A stretch of DNA of 64,000 nt. It comes from Deltaproteobacteria bacterium. GTDB lineage: Bacteria; Desulfobacterota; Desulfomonilia; UBA1062. Shown here piece after piece: positions 9,391 to 18,920 of the stretch. Made by a program: the position numbers and the translations under genes. The notes below the pieces were generated by a model. It ran no database searches. It was given only the letters and a program-made list of their open reading frames with translations, and had not been told where the DNA came from. Where the stretch lies: positions 1 to 64,000 of the forward strand of contig JAKPPU010000212.1 of assembly GCA_029547185.1 (NCBI GenBank), read 5' to 3'. The stretch's first letter is position 1. Each line of letters begins with the position of its first letter.

Positions 9391-10779
9391 TTACAGATCG
9401 AACCTGTACTGGATTCCTGCAGCTATGTCGGTAGCCCTCTTCTTGTAGTCGATCTTATCACTCGTACCGGTGATCTCGGTGTAGTTCGAGTCGGAGATGT
9501 ACCATGTCTGGGCGAGAGCGAGGGTCACGTCCAGATTCGGGGTGGCGGAATAGGTGAAGCCGAGGGCCCCGGCATGGGAGTCGAGGCCCGGGTTTATTAA
9601 ATTGTACGCGTCTCTCTTCTCGCCCGCCACCGTGTAGATGTACCCGGCGCCGATCTTGAGTGCCGGCGTAATCTTGTAGGTTGCCCCGAGGCTTGCCTCC
9701 CAGCCGTTGTGGTAATCGCTGTTCAGGCTCGTGCCTTCCTCTACCCCCTCATCATCCCACACGGCGTTCTCGATGAAATAGTAGTTGAAGCTCGACAGCA
9801 GGCTCAGCTTGGGCGTCGCCGCAAATTCCACCCCGACTCCCAGGGTCGCGGGCAGGTCGTACCGGATGTTCTCTCCGTCCTTATCAAGGTTTGCCAGCAC
9901 CCCTGTGAGCGCCTCGGACAAGAAGGCGTTCAATTCCGGGAAAGGCCCGGTCACCTCTGCCGAACGCCTGTTCAGGCTGTGATGAAAGACCAGCTTGGTC
10001 ACGGTCTCATACCTGATCCCGAGGTTCAGATTGTCGAAGGGTTTGATATCGAGGCCGAAAATACCGCCCAAGCCCCTGGCGTTGTAATCGAAGTCCACGT
10101 CCATGACGGCCCTCGTCTCGTTGCCGGAAGCCGCATCGATCGCATCCATGTTGAAGTCGAGAAAGGCGCTTGCGCTCCGCTTGGCTATGAGGTAACGGGG
10201 CGCAAGGGATAGGGAGATCCTGTCGTTGATTTTGTAGGAAAGACCGGCCATAATGCCCGTGTATATGCTGCTCCCCTCGATCCACTGCTCGTTGATCGTA
10301 TATGCACCGGTTCCACCGGCGCCGGGATCATCCGAATTGACTACATCGCCGGATATTCCTGCTATCCGAGCGATCAGCCCTGTTGTAACGGCATTGCCGT
10401 CCGTCCATTTCACCTTGCCGCCGCCTGCCGTGGTATTGACCGCAAAGAATGCCGCCAGGTCGTCCTTCTTATACACTGCAAAAAAGTTGGGAATGATATC
10501 GGGCTCGTCCTGTTCATACCTCAAGCCCAGAAAATCCTCGCTGTAAGGCCGAGCGATATATTGAACACTCGCATTGACGTACAGGCCGTCCTTGGGAAGG
10601 AATACCAGTCCGGCAGGATTGCAGATTGCAGCATCGGCCGCATCGGTCGCCGCGTTCCTGCTGAAGGTCATCAGATACTCTGCGCTCTGATTCGAAAGGT
10701 AATCGATGCTCCCTGCAAACGCAGTTGTGCTCAGCAGCATGAATCCTATCATAAAAAGTAACGGTGTCCTTTTTGCCAT
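9391..10779 (-). CDS. OmpP1/FadL/TodX-family outer-membrane transporter
   Basis: MAKRTPLLFMIGFMLLSTTAFAGSIDYLSNQSAEYLMTFSRNAATDAADAAICNPAGLVFL; G-rich SD upstream of ATG at 10779. Confidence 0.82.
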   Translation of the reverse strand: MAKRTPLLFMIGFMLLSTTAFAGSIDYLSNQSAEYLMTFSRNAATDAADAAICNPAGLVFLPKDGLYVNASVQYIARPYSEDFLGLRYEQDEPDIIPNFFAVYKKDDLAAFFAVNTTAGGGKVKWTDGNAVTTGLIARIAGISGDVVNSDDPGAGGTGAYTINEQWIEGSSIYTGIMAGLSYKINDRISLSLAPRYLIAKRSASAFLDFNMDAIDAASGNETRAVMDVDFDYNARGLGGIFGLDIKPFDNLNLGIRYETVTKLVFHHSLNRRSAEVTGPFPELNAFLSEALTGVLANLDKDGENIRYDLPATLGVGVEFAATPKLSLLSSFNYYFIENAVWDDEGVEEGTSLNSDYHNGWEASLGATYKITPALKIGAGYIYTVAGEKRDAYNLINPGLDSHAGALGFTYSATPNLDVTLALAQTWYISDSNYTEITGTSDKIDYKKRATDIAAGIQYRFDL

Positions 10780-11004
10780 TATCCAGTCCCCCCGGCATTT
10801 TGTTGAGCTGTCTGCTCGTACCGTCGACATTTTCATAAAATATTTTGAATGGAAATTTCATTATATACGAAACTACTGGGGGAGGGCCGGGCACGAGAGG
10901 GGAAATCTCCCTGACGAGACCGATGAGCTCCGGACCTCTGTGAGTGTTTGTATGTCACTATTGACGTTGACACAGGCTCGGTCGCGAGCCTATATTTTGC
11001 CATC

Positions 11005-13290
11005 GTGAAAGGAATCGCCTCATACCGCAAGGGCATCCTCATAGCCTCAGTTTTCGTCACGGTCCTCGTCATTCTCGGGGTTATGATTGCCAGCCTCGAC
11101 GCCTATCGGGAGATCAAAAAGCTCAGACACGGCTCCATATGGCATATCCCTTCGAAGGTGTACAGCGCCCCGCTCATCCTTACCCCGGGGACCGACATCG
11201 GGCGCATCGGCCTGATGGACAGGTTCCACCGTCTGAGGTACCGGGAGGTGAAGAAGGTTTCGAGGCCGGGGGAGTTTTCTCGGGACGGTAAAGGCCTCAC
11301 CGTTTTCATCCATTCCTTTTCCTACATGGGCGAGCAGCACGGTGCGATGAAGGTGCGGCTCCTCCTCGAAGGCAGGAGGATCTCGGACATCGTCCGGCCG
11401 GGCACTAAGGACCCTGTCGGGAGGGCGATGCTCGAGCCCGAGTGCATCGCAGAGATCTTCGACGATCTCTATGAGGACCGGACGATCGTCCGGCTCGATG
11501 AATGCCCGAAGTATCTGATCGATGCCGTCATCACCACCGAGGACCGGAGATTCTACCGCCACCGGGGGATAGACGTCAGATCCCTTGCTCGTGCGGGATT
11601 CGCCAATCTGCGCCATGGCGGGATCACCGAGGGAGGCTCCACCATCACCCAGCAGCTCGTCAAGAATCTCTTCCTCACGCATAAGCGCACCTTCTCCCGC
11701 AAGATCAGGGACATGTGGCTGGCCGTGGTCATGGAGACGATGTACTCGAAGGACCAGATCCTCGAGATGTACATCAACGAGATCTATATGGGGAGCTACA
11801 GCCATGCAGGGGTGTGCGGTCTGGCAAGGGCTTCGAAGGTGCTCTTCGACAAGAGCATATCCGACATCAACCTCTCGGAAGCGGCCCTTCTTGCAGGGCT
11901 CATCAAGGCGCCCAATGCCTATTCACCCTACACCAATAAGCCCAAGGCCCTCGCCCGGAGGAATACCGTGCTTTCGATCATGCTCCACGAGGGCAAGATA
12001 ACGCCGGAGCAGTACAGGAAGGCCAAGCGCAGGCCACTTGCCGTCGTGGATCTCGTGCCGAGGAGAAGGCAGGCTCCGTATTTCATCGACCACGTGCTCT
12101 CCCTGATCCGGGGACAGTTTTCCGAGACGATTCTCGAGAAGGGCGGGTATCAGATCTACACCACCCTCGACATGAACATGCAGATCACGGCCGAGAGCTG
12201 CCTGTCGCGCGGCCTGAAGGGAAAGGACGGCAGCGTGGACGGTGCGGTGGTTATCATGGACCCGGCATCCGGAGAGATCCTCGCCATGGTGGGAGGGAAA
12301 GGGTATGCGGGCTCCCAGTTCAACCGGGCGACGAAGATCAGGCGCCACATCGGTTCGCTTATAAAGCCCATCGTCTACTACACGGCATTGAAGAATGGGT
12401 ACACCCTGACCGCCTATCTGGACGATACCCCCATAAGTATCACCACGCGGGACGGAACTGTCTGGACCCCGATGAACTACGACCGGACCCCCCATGGACG
12501 CGTCATGCTCAAGGATGCGCTCGCCAACTCGTACAACCTTGCAACGGTCCGGCTCGGGATGGAACTCGAGGTATCGAACGTCCTCCTCGAGCTCGGGAAA
12601 GTGCTCCCCTTCAACGTGAACAGCACCAACCCTTCCGTGCTCCTCGGGGCTGTCGATTGCTCGCCTGTCGAGGTGTCGACGCTTTTCAGCGCATTCGCAA
12701 ACGGCGGAAACCGGGTGACGCCCTCGTCGGTCAGGGCCGTTGTCGATGACGAAGGCGTGGTTGTTATGAAGTTTCCGGAAACCCCCCCGACGAGCGCGCT
12801 CGATCCGGCGACCGTGTACCTGCTCAATGCCGCCCTCCAGGAGGTCGTCACCTCCGGCACCGCCAGGGAATCTTTAGCCTATGGCATGCCCGGAGGGATT
12901 TGCGGAAAGACGGGGACTACGGACGACGCACGGGATTCCTGGTTCGTGGGGTTCTCCCCGCGCATGGTCGTCACCGTATGGCTCGGGGCGGACAAGTTCC
13001 GGCCCATCGGGTACAGCGGCGCTGCCGGGGCCATGCCCATCGCATCGACGATCCTTTCCCGTTTGAGCCCGTCGGTCTCCTGGCCCGTGCCCCAGGATAT
13101 CACCGTGTGCACCATCGATCCTGCCAACGGCAAGCTGGCGAACACCTGGACCTCGCAGGGCATAAACGTGCCCTACCTCCGAGGCACCGAGCCCACCGAG
13201 GTATCGGACGCCGGGCCGTCTTTCCTCATCCCCGACATACCCCGGGTGTGGAACTATTTCAAATCATGGATATGGAAGCCGTCAGAGTGA
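11005..13290 (+). CDS. Bifunctional penicillin-binding protein, PBP1B-like (GT51 + transpeptidase); start uncertain (ORF opens at 10948)
   Basis: TEDRRFYRHRGIDVRSLARA, EGGSTITQQLVKNLFLTHKRTFSRKIRDM, KTGTTDDARDSWFVGFSP; UB2H-like N-terminal domain. Confidence 0.93.
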   Translation: MKGIASYRKGILIASVFVTVLVILGVMIASLDAYREIKKLRHGSIWHIPSKVYSAPLILTPGTDIGRIGLMDRFHRLRYREVKKVSRPGEFSRDGKGLTVFIHSFSYMGEQHGAMKVRLLLEGRRISDIVRPGTKDPVGRAMLEPECIAEIFDDLYEDRTIVRLDECPKYLIDAVITTEDRRFYRHRGIDVRSLARAGFANLRHGGITEGGSTITQQLVKNLFLTHKRTFSRKIRDMWLAVVMETMYSKDQILEMYINEIYMGSYSHAGVCGLARASKVLFDKSISDINLSEAALLAGLIKAPNAYSPYTNKPKALARRNTVLSIMLHEGKITPEQYRKAKRRPLAVVDLVPRRRQAPYFIDHVLSLIRGQFSETILEKGGYQIYTTLDMNMQITAESCLSRGLKGKDGSVDGAVVIMDPASGEILAMVGGKGYAGSQFNRATKIRRHIGSLIKPIVYYTALKNGYTLTAYLDDTPISITTRDGTVWTPMNYDRTPHGRVMLKDALANSYNLATVRLGMELEVSNVLLELGKVLPFNVNSTNPSVLLGAVDCSPVEVSTLFSAFANGGNRVTPSSVRAVVDDEGVVVMKFPETPPTSALDPATVYLLNAALQEVVTSGTARESLAYGMPGGICGKTGTTDDARDSWFVGFSPRMVVTVWLGADKFRPIGYSGAAGAMPIASTILSRLSPSVSWPVPQDITVCTIDPANGKLANTWTSQGINVPYLRGTEPTEVSDAGPSFLIPDIPRVWNYFKSWIWKPSE

Positions 13291-13305
13291 GGCGGGTTTC
13301 AGGAG

Positions 13306-13683
13306 TCGAGCCGGATCACCAAGGGGCCTTTTATGGCGTCCATGATGCGGGAGGCGGGCAGGCCGTTCTCCAGGAGGGTGGCGATGGCCTTCAGGCACTT
13401 GCGGATGTGGAGGAAGAACTTCCTGTAGCCTTCACAGAGGGAGGGGAGCCCGGCTCACCTTTGAAGAAATCGAGGCCGGCCGGGGTGGGCTCGCCCCCGA
13501 GATCAGGCCCCCGGTCTTTTCCGTACTGACGCCTACGCTTATGATCCTGCTGCCGTTAAACCTGCCGGGCTGGGTATTCATCGGCCCGTGCTCCACGACC
13601 TTATCGCGCGCGCAGAGCCCGGCTGTGACCAGGGGTTCATGGTGCGGGCCCATCATCTCCTCAAGTCCTTTGATAGACATCAC
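13306..13683 (-). pseudogene. Frameshifted hypothetical gene (possibly two shifts)
   Basis: Reading passes from MSIKGLEEMMGPHHEPLVTAGL...NGSRIISVGVSTEKTGGLISG through EPTPAGLDFFKGEPGSPPS to LCEGYRKFFLHIRKCLKAIATLLENGLPASRIMDAIKGPLVIRLDS* in three different frames. Confidence 0.45.
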
Positions 13684-13864
13684 TTTTTACCCACGATATT
13701 TTTAGGTTGTTGATAACATAAATAAAGATTCTATCCTCAATATTAACCCTTGAGTGAACATCCCGCGTCTCCTTCGCAAGGTAAAATCATCATGAGCATG
13801 GATGCAGAAACACAGAGGAGAGGATGTTCCCTTAAGGATGTACTGTGTTTTTAAGGAGGTTAAT

Positions 13865-14983
13865 ATGAATACACAGAGGGTATTGCTGCTCGTTTTATGT
13901 CTCTGTATCTGTTCCCCTGTTATCGGATGGTGCCAGAACGGCAAGGATGGGACCGGAGAGGATGCAAAGCAGGGCATCACCCTGGCAAAATGCATTGAGG
14001 AAATTGACATCAGCGGGGATCTGCGCATCCGTTATGAACACCGCGACCTTGATGATTCCGGCGAGGAGGACTCCTCCCTTAAGCGCATGCAGACCCGCTT
14101 CAGGCTCGGGTTCGTCTGGAAACCCTCGTCAGGCAGCTGGGAGGTCGGGGCAGGTCTGGCCACGGGAGGTCCGGTGGCAACCTCGGCCAACAATACGTGG
14201 AGTGATGAAGAGTTTTTCGAAAAGGGTGACATCCGCCTCGATTATGCCTATGCCCGGCATGTCTTCAAGCCGTTCGAGTTCATCGCGGGCCAGCAGAAAA
14301 ATCCGTTCGAGACGACCTGGGTCATGTGGGACACGGATGTCAGGCCGGCCGGACTCACCCTGAAGGCCGAGCAGGAGCCGCTTTTTATCACGGCAGGCGC
14401 CTTTGACGTGATCCAGCGGGAGACGAATTTCGGCATCCTCTATGCCGTTCAGGCAGGCGTCAAGGCAAAGGTGCAGGGAGCAGAGGTCACGCTTGCGGCA
14501 GCCTACTATGACTTCGATGACGAGTTCGAAGAGGAGGCCGGCCCGAGCCCGCAGGACAGGTATAATGTCGTCGATCTCTACGGGCAGGTAGAGGTCGAGG
14601 CTGGAGGCTTCACCATTGGCCCGTATGCACAGGTGTTCAAGAATATCGGCGCAGGAGGAGACGAAAGCGCCATGGATGAAGGCATCGACCCCGATAACAA
14701 TGACCTGGGCTGGGTAGCGGGCGCGGTCATAGGCTTCATGAAGTTCGAGGTCGACTATACCTATATCTGGCTGGAAGCAGACTCTTTTGTCGGAGGCCTC
14801 ACCGATGCGACATTCGGCAGCGGGATAGGCCCGACCGATATCAAGGGCCACAGGATAACCGTCTCGTATGCCTTCACCGAATGCTTCTCCCTGGGGACTA
14901 ATTTCTACATCTACGAGGCGATCAAGCGGGATGATGTGCCCGACGGGTTCCTCTACCATATCGAGGCGAACTATAAGTTCTGA
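13865..14983 (+). CDS. Outer-membrane beta-barrel/porin-like protein (alginate-export-like)
   Basis: SD taaggaggttaat-ATG, signal peptide MNTQRVLLLVLCLCICSPVIGWCQ, SGDLRIRYEHRDLDDSGEEDSS, C-terminal HIEANYKF. Confidence 0.78.
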   Translation: MNTQRVLLLVLCLCICSPVIGWCQNGKDGTGEDAKQGITLAKCIEEIDISGDLRIRYEHRDLDDSGEEDSSLKRMQTRFRLGFVWKPSSGSWEVGAGLATGGPVATSANNTWSDEEFFEKGDIRLDYAYARHVFKPFEFIAGQQKNPFETTWVMWDTDVRPAGLTLKAEQEPLFITAGAFDVIQRETNFGILYAVQAGVKAKVQGAEVTLAAAYYDFDDEFEEEAGPSPQDRYNVVDLYGQVEVEAGGFTIGPYAQVFKNIGAGGDESAMDEGIDPDNNDLGWVAGAVIGFMKFEVDYTYIWLEADSFVGGLTDATFGSGIGPTDIKGHRITVSYAFTECFSLGTNFYIYEAIKRDDVPDGFLYHIEANYKF

Positions 14984-15178
14984 TCTTTCTGGATCATTGC
15001 ATAGCGCCGGAAGGCTCCTCAAGAACAGCGGCAAACCAAAAAAGGCGGCCCCGAGGGGCGTAATTGCCCTCCGCTCCGTTTGTGCCGATGAGATGTGATT
15101 TGCCTTTTCATCCCGGAGACGCTATAAGATAAACAAAGGCCTGAATGGCCGAAAAAGGAACAGAAAGTCAGGTTTACC

Positions 15179-15901
15179 ATGAGAATATTCATCGGTTTTG
15201 ACGACACAGACTCACCAGGGAGCGATTACGGGACAGGCAAGCTCGTGCGCTGGTTCGAGCAGAAGCTTCCCGGGGGGTGCACATTGTGGGGCGTCGTGCG
15301 ACAGCAGCTCCTCATTGATGACCGGATACCGTACACCTCCCACAACAGCTCGGCGTGCGCCGTAATAGAAGCTCCCGACGAGTCCGCGCTGGGATGCCTT
15401 ACAGAATCTGCTGCGGCACATATCGAAAAACATGCCGTGCCCGGAAGCGACCCCGGTTTGTGCGTGTGCCAGGAGAGAAACGGAAATCTTGCAGGTATCA
15501 TCGAGTTCTCTGTGCGCTGCACGCATGAGGTGGTGACCCAGGCAGAGGCGATGAAAGCCGCCGGGAGCTTTCACCTTTCTGGCCACGGCGGGAGCAACGA
15601 CGGCATCATCGGCGCAGCGGCGGCGGTGGGGCTGACTGCCCTGGGCAGATGCGGAAGGTTCATCGAGTTCGGGCGCCTGAGGGAGCTTAAGGACCCGGTG
15701 GCCGTATCTGTCCTGGAATCGCTGGGGATCATGGTCGTTTCCCTGGACCGGCAGGCGCTTCTCCCATCCCCGGATGATGCAGTCTGCAGTCATGGATGGC
15801 TGAGACCGAGGCTGTGGGCAGGCAGACCGATTCTTCCGGTGCAGAAGGACGGGGCCGGAGGTTGGGTCTGTGTCGGAAGAAAAAAGTCGAAGGAGGCATG
15901 A
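15179..15901 (+). CDS. TiaS-like (tRNA-Ile2 agmatinylcytidine synthetase N-terminal domain-like) protein
   Basis: N-terminal MRIFIGFDDTDSPGSDYGTGKL matches the IGxDDTDS signature of TiaS-type proteins; ~240 aa, shorter than archaeal TiaS. Confidence 0.55.
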   Translation: MRIFIGFDDTDSPGSDYGTGKLVRWFEQKLPGGCTLWGVVRQQLLIDDRIPYTSHNSSACAVIEAPDESALGCLTESAAAHIEKHAVPGSDPGLCVCQERNGNLAGIIEFSVRCTHEVVTQAEAMKAAGSFHLSGHGGSNDGIIGAAAAVGLTALGRCGRFIEFGRLRELKDPVAVSVLESLGIMVVSLDRQALLPSPDDAVCSHGWLRPRLWAGRPILPVQKDGAGGWVCVGRKKSKEA

Positions 15902-15904
15902 GCC

Positions 15905-16129
15905 ATGCCGGGAAAGATCTTTTACCGGGAACGGACAAAGGCAAGAGCGGGAGAGAAGACGCCCAGGTTTCTCATGGTGGCAGTGGCCGGGATCGATCTC
16001 AAATTCCATGCAAAGCACGTCCGCAAGACCGAGCTCGAAACCATTGCCAGGGAGGTCGGTGCAGATCTGGTGCTCCTCGAGCGTGAAGAAAAAGGCAAAT
16101 ACGGCGAAGGAGAAGTTGAGATCGAATAG
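15905..16129 (+). CDS. Small hypothetical protein (74 aa)
   Basis: ORF starts 3 nt after the TiaS-like stop and precedes the MoSto-like gene; charged/hydrophobic protein-like composition. Confidence 0.55.
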   Translation: MPGKIFYRERTKARAGEKTPRFLMVAVAGIDLKFHAKHVRKTELETIAREVGADLVLLEREEKGKYGEGEVEIE

Positions 16130-16176
16130 CGTAAAACGATCGTTTGAGCCCTCCACGGCGTTGAAAGGATGAATAC

Positions 16177-17010
16177 ATGCCCCTGGTGAGAGACAAGGAC
16201 AAGAAGCGCCTGCACATAAAGAGCAGGCTCATGGGCGAGAGCCTCGTCAGGAAGTCGCTCATCGGCGAGCTGAAAGCCCCGCCGCAGGTCCGGCTGTTCC
16301 CGGACGTGAATGTCGTCAAGATCGGCGGCCAGTCCATCTGCGACAGGGGCATCAAGGCCCTTCCCGCTGTGGTCGAAGAGATCGGATCGGCCAAGGAGAA
16401 GCACAAGATCCTGCTCACGACGGGCGGAGGCACGAGGAGCAGGCACATCTACGCCATCGCCCTCGAGCTGGGCATGCCGACGGGCATCATCGCCAGGTTC
16501 GCCAGCACCATATCCGAGCAGAACGCCCTGCTGGTGGCCACTCTCCTGGCACCGTGGGACGGCATCCGCATTCACCAGGAAGACATCCTCAAGCTGCCCA
16601 CGTACTTTTCCCAGGGCTGCGTCCCTGTCACTCAGGGAATGCCGCCCTACGACTACTTCGCCCTGCCGCCGGAAGAGGGCAGGCTCCCCGTTCACCGGAC
16701 CGATGCCGGGACCCTGCTCATGGCGAACCTCATCGGGGCGAGAAGCTGCATTCTGGTCAAAGATGAGGACGGTCTCTACACGGACAACCCCAAAACCAAT
16801 CCGGACGCGGTCTTCATTCCGGAGATCGGGGCGAGGGAGCTCATGGAGATGGACCTCGAGGACCTCGTCATCGAGCGCTCGTGCCTGGAGATCCTCATCA
16901 ACAGCGAAGCAATCGACCGGATACAGATCATCAACGGGCTCAAGAAGGGAAACATCATCAGGGCGCTGGATGGCGAACCTGTCGGTACGATCATCTACCG
17001 GGAGAGGTGA
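16177..17010 (+). CDS. Molybdenum storage protein (MoSto)-like amino-acid-kinase-fold subunit
   Basis: VVKIGGQSICDRG, GGGTRSRHIYAIALELGMPTG, QGMPPYDYF, HRTDAGTLLMANLIGA, VKDEDGLYTDNPKTNPDAVFIPEI: closely resembles Azotobacter MoSto subunits as I recall them. Confidence 0.82.
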   Translation: MPLVRDKDKKRLHIKSRLMGESLVRKSLIGELKAPPQVRLFPDVNVVKIGGQSICDRGIKALPAVVEEIGSAKEKHKILLTTGGGTRSRHIYAIALELGMPTGIIARFASTISEQNALLVATLLAPWDGIRIHQEDILKLPTYFSQGCVPVTQGMPPYDYFALPPEEGRLPVHRTDAGTLLMANLIGARSCILVKDEDGLYTDNPKTNPDAVFIPEIGARELMEMDLEDLVIERSCLEILINSEAIDRIQIINGLKKGNIIRALDGEPVGTIIYRER

Positions 17011-17040
17011 TAGATCCCGGAGCCGCCCTGCGGGATACGA

Positions 17041-18135
17041 TCAGTCCCAGGATTTCCTGATGACGTGCACGGAAGTGGCCTTGAAAGCGACCGTCACAGG
17101 TGAACCGACCGCAAGTCTCAGGTCCTCCATCGCCTGCTGCGTCACATGGGCGCTCAGCATGAAGCCGCAGTCGATGGAGAGCCGGTAGAGCAGTCCGATG
17201 GTCTGAATCTTCAAGACCGTGCCCGTAAAGACGTTCCGGGCGCTCGAATCAGGCCTGGCACCTCCGGGGTAGACCGTGACGTGCTCGGGCCGTATGAAGC
17301 ACATGACCTGCTCTCCGGGTGCAAAATCCCCGGTGCAGAGGATGTCCCGGCTGCCGACATCGACCTGCATGATGCCTCCCGCAGAGCTCCTGACCTTGCC
17401 CTCGAGGGTGGTCTCGATCCCGACGAATTGAGCGACGCTCTCGCTCACCGGCTGGTACATGACCTCGACCGGGGCACCGATCTGGGCGATCCGGCCCCCT
17501 TCCATGACCGCGATCCTGTCCGAGAGGCGCAGCGCATCCCTGCGGTCGTGTGTGGCCATAATGGCAGTGGTCTTTTTGATGTGCATGGCATGGCCCAGGT
17601 CCCCGATGATGGATTCCTTGGCGGGCGGATCGAGCGAGGCAAAGGGCTCGTCCAGGAGGATGAGCTCGGGGTTGGTGGCGAATGCCCTGGCCAGACTCGT
17701 GCGCTGCGCCTCCCCGCCTGAAATCTTGCGCGCCGAGCGGGACGAGAGGTGGGCTACGGCAAAGAGCTCCATGTTCTCCTCCACAATCGGCCGCATCTTT
17801 TTCCGCTCCGTTCCCCGGAGCTTGAGGCCGGCCGCGACGTTGTCGTATACGGTGGAATCGAAGAGGAGAGGCTCCTGGAACACCATGGCAAGGCTCCGAC
17901 GATATTCGAGGAGCCGGGCGCCGTTCTCTACCGGCCTGCCGTGAAACAGGATCTCCCCTTTATCCCGCTTGATGAGGCCTGCCAGGGAGAGGAGCAGCGT
18001 AGACTTGCCTGCACCGTTGGGGCCGATGAGGGAGAGAAACTCTCCTGCATAGACGTCAAGCTCCTGTATGTCGAGCACGGGTACACCGCCCCGGCTGACC
18101 TTCAAACCCCTGACCGAGAGGATGGTCTCTTTCAT
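17041..18135 (-). CDS. Molybdate/tungstate ABC transporter ATPase with C-terminal TOBE-like domain
   Basis: Walker A GPNGAGKST, LSSRSARKISGGEAQRTSLARA, Walker B LILLDEPFASLD; start MKETILS at 18135 overlapping the permease stop (ATGA). Confidence 0.9.
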   Translation of the reverse strand: MKETILSVRGLKVSRGGVPVLDIQELDVYAGEFLSLIGPNGAGKSTLLLSLAGLIKRDKGEILFHGRPVENGARLLEYRRSLAMVFQEPLLFDSTVYDNVAAGLKLRGTERKKMRPIVEENMELFAVAHLSSRSARKISGGEAQRTSLARAFATNPELILLDEPFASLDPPAKESIIGDLGHAMHIKKTTAIMATHDRRDALRLSDRIAVMEGGRIAQIGAPVEVMYQPVSESVAQFVGIETTLEGKVRSSAGGIMQVDVGSRDILCTGDFAPGEQVMCFIRPEHVTVYPGGARPDSSARNVFTGTVLKIQTIGLLYRLSIDCGFMLSAHVTQQAMEDLRLAVGSPVTVAFKATSVHVIRKSWD

Positions 18136-18830
18136 CGGGGCCGCTCCCGCTGCTGGATACTGGTGAAGATGGCATTGATGATGAAGGTGAAGAGGAGAAG
18201 GATTACGCTCAGGGCAATGGCGACATCGAAATTGCCTCTCCCTGTCTCCATGACCGTGGCCGTGGTGAGCACCCGGGAATAGCCCTTGATGTTGCCGCCC
18301 ACCATGATGGAGGCCCCGACCTCGGAGATGACCCCGCCGAATCCGGCCATGACCGCTGCCAGGAGAGGGAGCCGTGCCTCCTTGACGAGCAGCCAGACCA
18401 TCTGGATCCGGGTTGCGCCGAGCGCCAGGATCTGGAGCCGCAGCGCCTCGGGGATCTTCTGAATGGAGGCGAGCGAAATCCCTGCCACGATGGGCGTGGC
18501 GATCACGGCCTGGGCGAGAATGATGGCCGTGGGCGTGTAGAGGAGCTCCAGGAAGCCCAGGGGGCCGTTCCGCCACAGGAAGATCGTCACGAACAGCCCT
18601 ACGACCACCGGCGGAACGCCCATGCCCGTGTTGATGACGCTCACCACGAACCTGCGGCCTGGGAAGCGGGTCAGGGCCACCGCCGTGCCCAGCGTAATGC
18701 CGATGAAGAGGCTGAAGAAGGTTGCCAGCCCCGACACCCTGAGCGAGAGCCACGTGATCCCGAGAACCTCGGGGTCGAACGTGACGAGAAGCCAGAACGC
18801 CTTCTTGATGCCTTCGAGTATCAGTTCCAT
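18132..18830 (-). CDS. tupB: Tungstate (TupB-type) ABC transporter permease
   Basis: MELILEGIKKAFWLLVTFDPEVLGITWLSLRVSGLATFFSLFIGITLGTAVAL... and GVGGVISEVGASIMVGGNIKG-like permease loop. Confidence 0.87.
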   Translation of the reverse strand: MELILEGIKKAFWLLVTFDPEVLGITWLSLRVSGLATFFSLFIGITLGTAVALTRFPGRRFVVSVINTGMGVPPVVVGLFVTIFLWRNGPLGFLELLYTPTAIILAQAVIATPIVAGISLASIQKIPEALRLQILALGATRIQMVWLLVKEARLPLLAAVMAGFGGVISEVGASIMVGGNIKGYSRVLTTATVMETGRGNFDVAIALSVILLLFTFIINAIFTSIQQRERPR

Positions 18831-18920
18831 GATCTGTCTTTTAATTCATGTACGCTCTTAAACGCAAGCCAGAGAGAATGCCGGACAGGGCATCCCTGCC
18901 CGGCATGAGATGACGACCGC

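Noticed and set aside
18136-18753. N-terminal extension of the ABC ATPase ORF
   Set aside because: Overlaps the permease gene in another frame and is His/Gly/Arg/Pro-rich; true start is MKETILS at 18135.
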